Made by a program: the position numbers and the translations under genes. A DNA stretch of 64,000 nucleotides from Mytilus galloprovincialis. Taxonomy: Eukaryota; Mollusca; Bivalvia; Mytilida; Mytilidae. The stretch spans positions 96,794,416-96,858,415 of the forward strand of contig NC_134840.1 of NCBI RefSeq assembly GCF_965363235.1, in the 5' to 3' direction. The notes below the pieces were generated by a model. That model saw nothing but the letters and a program-made list of their open reading frames with translations, was not told the DNA's origin and ran no database searches. Below are positions 22,225 through 30,486 of the stretch, piece after piece (the first letter of the stretch is position 1; the number at the start of each line of letters is the position of its first letter).

Positions 22225-25200
22225 ATGCACAAGCTTGGTGATTTAGAAAAGTCACCATCTCATCTTAAAAAATTAAAAAATTTTAATAGTATAAATAAAA
22301 TCATGTCATCCAAGATTATAATGGATCGTCTTGGAGATTCCGTCTGCGAAGATAGCAGACCAACTTCATCTCCCGAAATGCAGAAATTCTGCAATACCCC
22401 ATTGAAAAGGAAGAAGGAGCAACTTTGCAAAGGCAAACCGGGGAAAGATGGACTTTGCTGGAGGCACTCCCCGCGGCAAGACGATACATTTCAACCGATC
22501 GGAGGGAAATTTCGGGTGACCGAGACCATGGGGGAACTTAGGAAAATTGCTAAGGAGGAAGGGGTGAGGGGATATAGTAGGAAAAATAAGATGGATTTGG
22601 TGCGGCTCATTGAGTCGGCGACCGACCGAAAATTCAAGCGTCGGGAAGTACTCACTAGGAAGCAGCTCAAGGCGATAGCAAGGCGCAGGGGGATCACCAA
22701 TTTCTCCCGGCTGAAGAAAGATCAGCTGGCTGAGAAGGTGAAGCAGAGCATTGAAGAAGCCGCCGACCAGATCGAGATTGCGGATAAGCGGGAGGCCGTG
22801 GGAGGGATATTTGGCACGGTGGACATCAAGCCAAAGACGCAGCTGGACGTGGAGACTTTCATAAGGCTAAGCTGGGGGAAAATCCGAAGCACGATTTCGG
22901 AGGGGCTGGTGGAAAAGAAAGGGTTGAAAGTGGAAATACTACTCCACGTGGAGATGGTAAGGATTATCCCAGCGACCAGTGAAAATAACTACGCCAATCC
23001 AATATTCCGATCGGCCTCGAGGGTAATCCTCGAGTCGTCAGATTTGGACGAAGAGATAGCGCAGATGGAGGATAAGATCAAGGAAAGCATGGAGGCTTTC
23101 AATGCTAAAGGGAGTGGATGGACCTTTGGACACATCGAGAAGCTGGAGATTCAGTTGAATGAGCACAAGCCCCTGAAGGGAAGCTCATATATACCACTTC
23201 CTAAGAAGCTTGCTGCCAAAAAGGCAATAGTCAACGTGAAAAATGAGGATCAGCAGTGCTTCAAATGGGCGATCCTCTCAGCCCTCCATCACGAGGAGGT
23301 GGATCAGAAGAGCAGCCACCGGGTTAAGCAGTACGAAAAGTGGACGGACGAGCTCAGGTTCGACGGCATCGACTTCCCGGTCTCATTCCGGGGAATCGAT
23401 AGGTTTGAGAAGCTCAATGAGGGGATCAAGGTCAACGTATATGGATTCGATATGGGGAAAGAGGGAGGGGTCTACCCTATGAGGATATCTGAAAAGGAGG
23501 ATGCCGGGGCAAAGCACGTGGATCTAATGCTAGTGGCTAATGATGAGACGCGACACTACTGCTGGGTGAAGAATCTCTCTCGGCTCTTGACGGCGCAGGT
23601 AAGCGATCACGACGGGGAAGCTTACTTCTGCCGCCGATGCCTGAACCACTTCACTCGGCAAGAAAAGCTTGACCAGCACATCGAATATTGCGGTCAGAAG
23701 AAGGCAGTGAAAATCGAGATGCCGAGCGAAGGGAGCTACATTAGCTTCCAAAATCACATCCGATCGATGAAGGTGCCATTCGTCGTATACGCAGATTTCG
23801 AGTGCTTCACGACCAAGGTCCAGCCTGAACCAGCGAAGTCGGGCGTAGACAGAATTATGCAGATGCTGGAGCACTTTCTGGAGCTTATCAAGCAGAAGGT
23901 AGAAGGGGGCGAACCGTCCGAACCTCATACCAAGATCCTCCAGAAGCACGTACCATCGGGATTCTGCTACCATATCAAGTGCTTCGATGAAACGGTATAC
24001 GCCAAGGAGCCGGTGATCTATACCACGCAGCAAGAAGGGGAGGACGTGGGGCAGATCTTCGTGGATCGGCTCACAAAAGACATCCGGGAAATCTATCAGC
24101 AAAACGATTTCAAGAAGCCCATGATGATGACGGAGGAAGATAAGATTGCCTTTGCGGAAGATACCAAGTGCTTCATCTGCGACCAGGAGCTTGGGGAAGA
24201 TAGGGTGAGGGACCATTGCCACTTCACAGGAAAATTCAGGGGGGCCGCGCACAATGATTGCAATCTGAACTATCGGGCGCCGAAATTCATTCCGGTCATC
24301 TTCCATAATCTGGCCGGCTACGATGCCCATCTCTTCATCAAGGCGCTGGGGGCCACCGAGGGCAAGATCGATTGCATCCCCAACACGGAGGAGCGCTACA
24401 TCTCATTCACCAAGAGCGTGGCGGTTGGCTCGTACAAGGATAAGAAGGGGAAAATGAAGACGCTCTATCAGCACCTGCGCTTCATCGATAGCTTCAAGTT
24501 CATGGGGGCAAGCCTGCAGAAGCTGGTAGAATCCACGCCGGCCGATGCCTTTACCAATATGAGGCGGGAATTTGGGGCCAAGCCGATGGATCCGGGACTC
24601 TTCAAGATTGGACACTTTGAGTCGGAGAATGGGCGAAGCATTACCTTGCGTGAAGTGATCGACCGGGAAAAGCTGAAGCATATCGTGACGCATCCGGAGG
24701 ACTACGAGCTGGGGAGTAGATATATCAAGGGGGAGAAGGTGGATAAGGATGCTCAGCTGACGCTCTTGCAGGATTACTTGGTCCGCACCAACGCCCTGGG
24801 TGAGTGCCCGATGCGATATTACCAGCGCCATGGCTTCGGGAGGTATTGGACGGGCGAGAAGATCGGCCTTCAGAATATCAGCCGTCGCATCCGGCATACC
24901 CTATGCGCAGATCATATGATCGATATCGATATGAAGAATGCGCATCCGACTCTGCTCTCCTGGTATTGTCATGAAAATGGCATTGAGTGCATGGGGCTCG
25001 ACGCATATATCAGCGACCGAGAAGGGTTAATTGCAGACCTGATGGCCTATGAGGGAATCAACCGGGACGATGCGAAAACCTATCTGCTCGCCATCATCAA
25101 TGGGAAGATCGCCAAACTCGAGCATGACGCACCAACCTGGCTCCGGGACTATTATGAGGGGATGAGGCAGATCATGGATGAAGTGATCAAGCTGAACCCT

Positions 25201-27237
25201 GACCTACATAAGCTTGCTCGCGAATCCAAGGAGAAGAGGGGGACGAACTACAATATCGAGGGCACAACCGTGAATTACGTCATGTGCTCCCTGGAAAATA
25301 AGGCTCTGATGGCGGCCTTTGACTACCTGACCGAGCAGGAGATCGAGGTGGGGTCGCTCGTATTCGATGGACTGATGATTCATAAGAAGGGGGTTCCGCG
25401 AACCAGGCTGCCCGAGATTCTCCAAGGCTGCTCTCAGAGGGTGAAGGAAGTCGTTGGGGCGGATATTACCTTCACGGTCAAGGAGATGGATGAAGGGTAT
25501 GATATCCCCACCGCGGAGATCGGGCAGAAAAGCCATAACTTAGATCTGCTTCTGCGCAAAGGAGTCTACCCCTACGACTATATGGATAGCTTCGAAAGGC
25601 TCCAGGAGACCCAGCTCCCACCCAAGGAAGCCTTCTTCAGCACGCTCACCGGTGAGCATATCAGCGATGAAGATTACGCTCACGCTCAGAAGGTCTGGGA
25701 GGCATTCGGATGCAAGACCATGCGCGATTATCACGACCTCTATCTCGAAACCGACGTGGTCTTACTCACCGACGTCTTCGAGAATTTCCGCAAAATCTGC
25801 ATGGAGCAATATAGTCTCGATCCGGTGCACTACTACACAGCGCCAGGGTTAGCTTACGACGCCGCACTCAAGTTTAGCAATATCAAGCTTGAGCTTCTCA
25901 CCGACCCCGATATGATGCTCATGGTCGAGAAGGGGATTCGCGGGGGTCTGACCATGGCGTCTCAGAGATATGCTCGGGCGAATAATCCCTACGTGCAAGA
26001 TTTCGATCCAAGCAAGCCGACCAACTATTTGATGTATCTGGACGCAAATAATCTTTACGGATGGGCGATGAGTCGGGCCCTACCCACCGGAGGTTTCAAG
26101 TGGATTAACCTCTCGGAAGTCCCAGACCTCAGCACGCTTGGCGAAGAGGATGAGCAGGGATATATCTTGGAAGTGGATCTCGAATACCCCAGGGAGCTCC
26201 ACGATCGTCACAACGATTATCCCCTCGCACCGGAATCCATGGTGATCAATGGAGTTAGGAAGCTGGTGGCCAACCTCCACGACAAGGAGAAATATGTGGT
26301 TCACTACGTGAATCTCAAGAAGTATCTTGCCCGGGGGCTGAAGCTGAAGAAGATCCACCGAGTCCTCAAATTCACCCAGAGCCCATGGCTGAGGGCTTAC
26401 GTGGAGAAGAATACGGCTTGCAGGACTGCAGCATCCACAGACTTCGAGAAGGACTTCTTCAAGCTCATGGTCAACTCGGTATTCGGGAAGACCATGGAAA
26501 ATATCCGGAATAGGGTGGACGTGCGACTGGTCAATAGCGAGAAGATCGCCCTGAAGCTAGTGGCCAAGCCCAACTTCAAGCGTAGGACGGTCTTCAGCAA
26601 GAATCTGGCCGCCGTCCATCTGCATCGCACCAAACTGGTCTTCGATAAGCCCATCTACTTAGGATTCTCCATCCTTGATATATCAAAGACCCTGATGGCT
26701 GACTTCGTCTACGATTACCTCAAGCCTCGGTATGGCGACCGACTCAGCATCTGCTATACGGATACGGATAGCCTGATCTGCGATATTCAGACGGAAGACG
26801 TATATAAGGATATGGCGGAGAGCGTGCAGCAGTGCTTCGATACGTCCAACTATGCCCCAGACCATGCGTCCGGGATCCAAGTCGGCGTAAATAAGAAAGT
26901 GCTTGGCAAATTCAAGGATGAGTGCGCCGGCCACCCGATGACCGAGTACGTAGGTCTCCGGCCGAAAGCATATGCCTTCAAGGTGGATCGCGAGGAGTGC
27001 AAGAGGGCTAAGGGTGTGAAGAAGAGCGTGGTCGAGACCAATCTGACCTTCGCTGACTATAAGGAGTGCCTGGATACGGGCAAGGAGAAGTATCGCTCGA
27101 TGAAAATCATCCGCAGTCGGCTCCACCAGGTCCTCACCCTAGAATCCTGCAAGAAATCCCTCTCCTCCAACGACGATAAGCGGTATATCCTGCCGGATGG
27201 GATCCATACCCTAGCGCATGGTCACTACTGGATCTAA
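22225..27237 (+). CDS. Protein-primed type B DNA polymerase with embedded second polymerase-like domain
   Basis: This 1,670-residue protein would replicate the element. In order it has a Cys/His motif (C56, C68, C78, H81), two SAP-like helix pairs (about 101-131 and 144-175) and the Polinton PolB N-region with a Cys-rich finger. Next come Exo I (D524, E526), an EndoVII/HNH-like treble clef starting at C649/C652, and Exo II (N695, D700). About 320 residues not normally present follow (about 785-1104), then Exo III (Y1173, D1177), palm motif A (D1273 in DANNLYGW), motif B (K1413, NSVFG 1417-1421) and motif C YTDTDS (D1513, D1515). The insert has its own motifs, DMKNAHP (D902), R947/K951...NG and FDG (D1048), which resemble the TV-Pol/family A-like palm. 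The usual Polinton PolB is several hundred residues shorter. An alternative start is M27 (22303). All catalytic residues I can check are present. Confidence 0.95.
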   Translation: MHKLGDLEKSPSHLKKLKNFNSINKIMSSKIIMDRLGDSVCEDSRPTSSPEMQKFCNTPLKRKKEQLCKGKPGKDGLCWRHSPRQDDTFQPIGGKFRVTETMGELRKIAKEEGVRGYSRKNKMDLVRLIESATDRKFKRREVLTRKQLKAIARRRGITNFSRLKKDQLAEKVKQSIEEAADQIEIADKREAVGGIFGTVDIKPKTQLDVETFIRLSWGKIRSTISEGLVEKKGLKVEILLHVEMVRIIPATSENNYANPIFRSASRVILESSDLDEEIAQMEDKIKESMEAFNAKGSGWTFGHIEKLEIQLNEHKPLKGSSYIPLPKKLAAKKAIVNVKNEDQQCFKWAILSALHHEEVDQKSSHRVKQYEKWTDELRFDGIDFPVSFRGIDRFEKLNEGIKVNVYGFDMGKEGGVYPMRISEKEDAGAKHVDLMLVANDETRHYCWVKNLSRLLTAQVSDHDGEAYFCRRCLNHFTRQEKLDQHIEYCGQKKAVKIEMPSEGSYISFQNHIRSMKVPFVVYADFECFTTKVQPEPAKSGVDRIMQMLEHFLELIKQKVEGGEPSEPHTKILQKHVPSGFCYHIKCFDETVYAKEPVIYTTQQEGEDVGQIFVDRLTKDIREIYQQNDFKKPMMMTEEDKIAFAEDTKCFICDQELGEDRVRDHCHFTGKFRGAAHNDCNLNYRAPKFIPVIFHNLAGYDAHLFIKALGATEGKIDCIPNTEERYISFTKSVAVGSYKDKKGKMKTLYQHLRFIDSFKFMGASLQKLVESTPADAFTNMRREFGAKPMDPGLFKIGHFESENGRSITLREVIDREKLKHIVTHPEDYELGSRYIKGEKVDKDAQLTLLQDYLVRTNALGECPMRYYQRHGFGRYWTGEKIGLQNISRRIRHTLCADHMIDIDMKNAHPTLLSWYCHENGIECMGLDAYISDREGLIADLMAYEGINRDDAKTYLLAIINGKIAKLEHDAPTWLRDYYEGMRQIMDEVIKLNPDLHKLARESKEKRGTNYNIEGTTVNYVMCSLENKALMAAFDYLTEQEIEVGSLVFDGLMIHKKGVPRTRLPEILQGCSQRVKEVVGADITFTVKEMDEGYDIPTAEIGQKSHNLDLLLRKGVYPYDYMDSFERLQETQLPPKEAFFSTLTGEHISDEDYAHAQKVWEAFGCKTMRDYHDLYLETDVVLLTDVFENFRKICMEQYSLDPVHYYTAPGLAYDAALKFSNIKLELLTDPDMMLMVEKGIRGGLTMASQRYARANNPYVQDFDPSKPTNYLMYLDANNLYGWAMSRALPTGGFKWINLSEVPDLSTLGEEDEQGYILEVDLEYPRELHDRHNDYPLAPESMVINGVRKLVANLHDKEKYVVHYVNLKKYLARGLKLKKIHRVLKFTQSPWLRAYVEKNTACRTAASTDFEKDFFKLMVNSVFGKTMENIRNRVDVRLVNSEKIALKLVAKPNFKRRTVFSKNLAAVHLHRTKLVFDKPIYLGFSILDISKTLMADFVYDYLKPRYGDRLSICYTDTDSLICDIQTEDVYKDMAESVQQCFDTSNYAPDHASGIQVGVNKKVLGKFKDECAGHPMTEYVGLRPKAYAFKVDREECKRAKGVKKSVVETNLTFADYKECLDTGKEKYRSMKIIRSRLHQVLTLESCKKSLSSNDDKRYILPDGIHTLAHGHYWI
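24577..25536 (+). other. TV-Pol-like (family A-related) palm domain inserted in PolB
   Basis: This is a sub-region of the PolB gene, residues about 785-1104. It separates the SLQKLVES segment from the LLLRKGVYPYDYMDS segment, which are close together in ordinary Polinton polymerases. It contains an IDIDMKNAHPTLL motif A, an R-x3-K...N-G motif B-like helix and an LVFDGLMI motif C. This set and order match what I recall for TV-Pol, a family A/T7 RNA polymerase-related group described from transposons and viruses. No intein features are seen (no C-terminal HN, no Hint signature) and the reading frame is continuous. The domain identity is inference from motifs. An unrelated insertion with similar motifs remains possible. 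Confidence 0.6.
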
Positions 27238-27243
27238 TAATAA

Positions 27244-27657
27244 ATGAGCAACATACGAGTGCATGGAATCCTCCTCCCCCATAAGCCCCTTTCGAACGTA
27301 GAGCTCGAGGAAGCTGCATCTGCCCTAGGAATCCCCCGCTTCAGAGGCGTATTTATGCGCGACGCCCTGCCACCCACCCCCAATCCCATCGAATGCGGCA
27401 TCCTCAATCACGACGATCGCGATGGCCCCGGCACGCACTGGACTTGCTGGTATAAGCGCCGAGGGCTCAAAGTCTACTTCGACTCTTACGGCCTACCTCC
27501 GCCCGATGAGATGGTCGATTATCTACGGCCGGAGATTCGATATAATACCGATGAGCTGCAGCGACGTGGGGACGTGGTCTGCGGGCATTTCTGCTTGCAC
27601 GTGCTGAAGCTGCTGGCGGACGGCTGGGCCTTCGACGACGTAGTATTCTCACTGTAA
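27244..27657 (+). CDS. Adenain-like cysteine protease (maturation protease)
   Basis: This 137-residue protein matches the Polinton/adenovirus C5 cysteine protease. The catalytic His is H65 in GTHWTCWY, the acidic residue is D80 in YFDSYG, the oxyanion-hole Gln is Q106, and the nucleophile is C113 in VVCGHFCLHVL. It is shorter than adenovirus adenain, which is usual for Polintons. It would cut capsid and core precursors during particle maturation. It starts six bases after the PolB stop, with a TAATAATAAATG junction. Confidence 0.93.
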   Translation: MSNIRVHGILLPHKPLSNVELEEAASALGIPRFRGVFMRDALPPTPNPIECGILNHDDRDGPGTHWTCWYKRRGLKVYFDSYGLPPPDEMVDYLRPEIRYNTDELQRRGDVVCGHFCLHVLKLLADGWAFDDVVFSL

Positions 27658-27661
27658 ATAA

Positions 27662-28225
27662 ATGGACAAATTTGGATCAAGTAGACGAGCCCCAGCTCGC
27701 TCCATGCTCCAAGATCTCGATATGAAGGACTATCGCATCACCGGGTTGGGAGAGCCGAAAAACAACGCGGATGCCGTGACGAAGGAATGGGTGGACGATC
27801 AACTGAAAAGAATCTTGAAAGACCTCGAAGCCCTACAATCAGAATGCAACCAATTGAAGATGGATCTGAAGCGGATGACCAGGGAAATCAACGATTCAAT
27901 CAAGACATCCACCAGAGACAAGGTAGACAGGACAGAGTGCGTATCGACCAATGGTGGTAAGATGAGCATCGACTTGGATATGCAAGGGCATGCGATCCGC
28001 AATCTGCCAGAGGGAAGCCGGTCAGATGAGCCGGTCACCAAGGGATGGTATGCTAAGAATTGGCAGGAGCTGGTGGCAAGCATGCAGTCCAGGATAAACG
28101 ACCTAGAAAAGAAGATCAAGTCTAGTAGGTCCAAACGACGGGTGAGCGAAATTGATGATCATGATCGTTCCATTGACTCAATCAAGACAACGCTTGAAGG
28201 TTGGCACGCCTCCAACCGGGGCTGA
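27662..28225 (+). CDS. Phage-fibre-like protein with coiled coils
   Basis: This 187-residue protein contains two copies of a motif seen in phage tail fibres and other trimeric fibres. It has the form LDMxxxxIxxLxEP...DAVTKxWV at residues 18-44, and a weaker copy LDMQGHAIRNLPEG...PVTKGWY at 105-130. Each is followed by a heptad-like helix (about 44-82 and 132-155). There is no signal peptide or membrane helix, and the tail is basic and Ser-rich. It lies four bases after the protease stop and shares the TAAATAAATG junction. I infer a virion spike or fibre. The motif resemblance is seen in the sequence. The location on a particle is not. Confidence 0.6.
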   Translation: MDKFGSSRRAPARSMLQDLDMKDYRITGLGEPKNNADAVTKEWVDDQLKRILKDLEALQSECNQLKMDLKRMTREINDSIKTSTRDKVDRTECVSTNGGKMSIDLDMQGHAIRNLPEGSRSDEPVTKGWYAKNWQELVASMQSRINDLEKKIKSSRSKRRVSEIDDHDRSIDSIKTTLEGWHASNRG

Positions 28226-28237
28226 TCTCCCCATAGC

Positions 28238-28267
28238 CTTTCTGGTCTCTCTCAAGGGACCGGAAAG
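28238..28267 (+). terminator. Stem-loop between the convergent fibre and integrase genes
   Basis: CTTTCTGGT (28238-28246) pairs with ACCGGAAAG (28259-28267) with one G-T pair, around a 12-base loop. It lies in the 58-bp gap between the two facing stop codons. Two more stem-loops follow gene ends at 31010-31043 and 35431-35462, which supports a role in ending transcripts. Confidence 0.4.
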
Positions 28268-28283
28268 ATTACTGATAGGAGGC

Positions 28284-29702
28284 TTATTCCAGGTCGGATT
28301 GCTTGATCCAAGAGTTGAATTCCTTGGGATATCCTTTCCACTTTACGAAGGCCTCTTTCACCCCACCTCGGGTTCGTCGTCGCAAAATCTTCTCGATCCG
28401 ATAAACGTCCTGGTCGGTGCGCTGGAGCTCCGGCTCGTAGAAGGATCCCTGGATCTCCTCGTCGTTGAAATCCTTGAGGCGATAGGTGGGTGGCTGCGTC
28501 CCTAGAGCCTGGGAAATGGTGAAGACTTCTTCTGTCCAGCGAGGTGTATAGCCTTTCTCGAAAGTGCCCTTCTTCTTGGTGATCCGGACTTTATCGCCAA
28601 CGTTGAATCGCTGAGGCTGCATGGGTGGGAGATCGCCGTAGAGATTCCAGAAGACCTTGGCCTCGTGCTGCTTCTGGCTGGCAGCGGTGGGAGTCATCTT
28701 GATAGATCGATGCTTGGTGGTATTATACTGGCGGACGAGATCGTCCAAGACGGGGAGGTAGGCGCGCGTCGAATTGGCTGAGAAATATTTGAACATTTTC
28801 TCCTTCATGGTGCGATTCCAGCGCTCGACGACGCTCGACTTTTCCTCATTCTCAGTGGAGTAGAGCTCGACGTCGTGCTTCTGGAGCAGATCCTTCACCT
28901 CACGATTATAAAATTCCGTGCCCTTATCGGTCCATAGCTTCTTCGGCGTGCGATCCTTGAAGACGGTCCGAAAGGCATCCCGAACCGTGGATCCTTTCTT
29001 ATCCTTGAGCGGCACCAGCCATCCGTACTTGGAGAAGACGTCGATGATGCTCAAGAGATATTTGAAGCCTCGATTATCGCGGGAGAAGGCGCTCATATCT
29101 ACGAGATCGGCGGCCCAGGTCTTGTCCACTCCACCCACCACCACGCGACGCTTCTGGAATTTGCGTCGGACTGGCTTATGCAGCTCTTCGGCTAGCTCGT
29201 CCGACCAACGCACTTTTTTTTTTCCTACTCCCAATCCAAATCGTGCCTTGGTGCCAATGATGGGTCTGACGATGCTTCGATCCGTACGTTCCCGTGCAGT
29301 GGGATTGGGCATGGCGTCGAGCGAGGTTAGCATCGTCTTATCGCAGATGGAATTGCGAGCGGCCGTATCCTTATGCTTGGCATAGCAGAGATCGTGGTGG
29401 TAGGCTGCTTGATCGACTCGATTGATGGGTCTCGACCAGGCCTTGGGAGTGCCATCAGCATTCAAGCGCTTGCTCAGGTTGGTCCCCGGGCCGGTGAAAT
29501 TATGCCCTGGCAGATGCATTTCGACGGGCATTCGATTGATCAGCTTATTCATGAGTCCAGCCCCCTTAGCCGCCACGAACTGCGACTTCCTAGCCCCGCA
29601 GACGGTGCAGGTCCCCACCTTCCGCCGCCGCCCATTGCTGGTTATCACCTCTTCCAATCCTACCGTATCCGTCTTCCTACGGCATTTCACGCAGTAGATC
29701 AT
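28284..29702 (-). CDS. Zinc-ribbon / PLA2-like / retroviral-type integrase / chromodomain fusion
   Basis: The open frame extends to 30005, but that part overlaps the ATPase gene. The ATG at 29702, giving a Cys-rich start and 472 residues, is preferred. Residues 1-36 form a zinc ribbon (C4, C7, C32, C35). Residues about 60-130 resemble the phospholipase A2 domain of parvovirus VP1, with GPG (71-73) as the calcium loop and D97...H103-D104 as the catalytic pair. Residues about 190-330 are an rve integrase core with D199, D259 and E293. Residues 429-472 are a chromodomain (VYRIEKIL...FVKWKGYP...SWI). The integrase would join TIR ends to host DNA, and the PLA2 part could open membranes during entry. 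Fusion of the two is odd, and the joint lies at an A10 tract (29214-29223). No canonical HHCC is seen before the core. Confidence 0.9.
   Translation of the reverse strand: MIYCVKCRRKTDTVGLEEVITSNGRRRKVGTCTVCGARKSQFVAAKGAGLMNKLINRMPVEMHLPGHNFTGPGTNLSKRLNADGTPKAWSRPINRVDQAAYHHDLCYAKHKDTAARNSICDKTMLTSLDAMPNPTARERTDRSIVRPIIGTKARFGLGVGKKKVRWSDELAEELHKPVRRKFQKRRVVVGGVDKTWAADLVDMSAFSRDNRGFKYLLSIIDVFSKYGWLVPLKDKKGSTVRDAFRTVFKDRTPKKLWTDKGTEFYNREVKDLLQKHDVELYSTENEEKSSVVERWNRTMKEKMFKYFSANSTRAYLPVLDDLVRQYNTTKHRSIKMTPTAASQKQHEAKVFWNLYGDLPPMQPQRFNVGDKVRITKKKGTFEKGYTPRWTEEVFTISQALGTQPPTYRLKDFNDEEIQGSFYEPELQRTDQDVYRIEKILRRRTRGGVKEAFVKWKGYPKEFNSWIKQSDLE
29214..29223 (-). other. A10 homopolymer at the PLA2/integrase joint
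   Basis: On the coding strand ten A residues encode part of GKKKV at residues 160-164, exactly between the PLA2-like part and the integrase part. Such tracts cause polymerase slippage and ribosomal frameshifting. Both alternative frames close within about 15 codons, so any slip would give a free PLA2-like protein of about 170 residues. The tract could also be an assembly error, in which case the genes could be separate. Confidence 0.6.
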
Positions 29703-29714
29703 TATTTTATATAA
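29703..29714. promoter_or_regulatory. 12-bp divergent intergenic region (TTTATATAAA-type)
   Basis: The integrase ATG (minus) and the ATPase ATG (plus) are separated by only 12 bp, reading ATTTTATATAAA. The sequence is nearly palindromic and supplies a TATATAAA box in both directions. This is too short for two ordinary promoters, so the box itself must serve both genes or the promoters lie within the coding regions. Confidence 0.6.
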
Positions 29715-30476
29715 ATGGACATCGAAGATATCTCTTATAGCGATAGTGCTCCCACGAGGACCAATCACTTCCTCCTCCCCAATCGATCGATCCGGGGCCT
29801 CATCATCGGGAAGTCCGACTGCGGCAAGACGACGCTGCTGAATAACCTCCTCCTGCGCGACGGATGGCTCGACTACGATCGACTTTACGTCTTTGGGAAG
29901 TCTCTTCACCAGCCCATCTACCAACTGCTGCAACGGGCGCTGGCGAAAGGGTTCTCGAAGGAAGATATCCGCACGCTCATCTCCATCAAGGAGAAGTGCC
30001 CCCACTCACTGATCGATGCGCTTGAAACGTTGAAGCCATCGACTCGGTCGGTCAGCATCGAGCCGTTCTTCTTCGAGCAAGGGAATGATGTGCCCGACCC
30101 TCGCCAGCTCGATCCCAACCGTAAGAATCTCATGGTCTTCGACGACTTGATGCTGAGCAAGCAAAGCAAGTGCGAGGACTACTACGTGCGCGGCCGCCAT
30201 AATAACGTCGACTGCTTCTACCTCTGCCAAAACTACTTCAAGCTACCCCGACAATCGATCCGGGAGAATGCCAACTTCATCTGCCTCTTCAAGCAGGACG
30301 ATAAGAATCGAGATCATCTGCGTCGGGATCATTGCAACGATCTCACTAAGGAGCAGTTCGATGAGCTATGCAACCATTGCTGGTCAAAACCCTACGGCTT
30401 CTTGACCATCGATCTCTCGAGTCCCAAGGCGGCGGGAAAATATCGATGCAATTTAGATGAATTCTACGTAGTCTAA
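29715..30476 (+). CDS. A32/FtsK-HerA-type genome packaging ATPase
   Basis: This 253-residue ATPase matches the packaging ATPases of Polintons, adintoviruses and NCLDV. Walker A GKSDCGKTT is at residues 32-40 and Walker B LMVFDD at about 139-144. A YLCQNYFKLPR segment is the sensor region and carries the Gln typical of the HerA/FtsK clade. It would drive DNA into the preformed capsid at a portal-less vertex. It starts at a TATATAAATG junction, divergent from the integrase gene. Confidence 0.95.
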   Translation: MDIEDISYSDSAPTRTNHFLLPNRSIRGLIIGKSDCGKTTLLNNLLLRDGWLDYDRLYVFGKSLHQPIYQLLQRALAKGFSKEDIRTLISIKEKCPHSLIDALETLKPSTRSVSIEPFFFEQGNDVPDPRQLDPNRKNLMVFDDLMLSKQSKCEDYYVRGRHNNVDCFYLCQNYFKLPRQSIRENANFICLFKQDDKNRDHLRRDHCNDLTKEQFDELCNHCWSKPYGFLTIDLSSPKAAGKYRCNLDEFYVV

Positions 30477-30486
30477 TATATATAGA

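Noticed and set aside
23530-24330. Long minus-strand frame inside PolB (and others at 24403-24897, 26683-27126)
   Set aside because: These are antisense shadows of a GC-rich coding region. They have no recognisable domain.
24577-25536. Possibility that the PolB insert is an intein
   Set aside because: There is no Cys/Ser at the upstream joint with a matching HN-Cys/Ser/Thr downstream, no Hint block and no LAGLIDADG motif. Polymerase-like motifs are present instead.
29703-30005. N-terminal extension of the integrase frame
   Set aside because: It would overlap the ATPase gene on the opposite strand for about 290 bp. The ATG at 29702 begins with a typical zinc ribbon and the extension has no domain.
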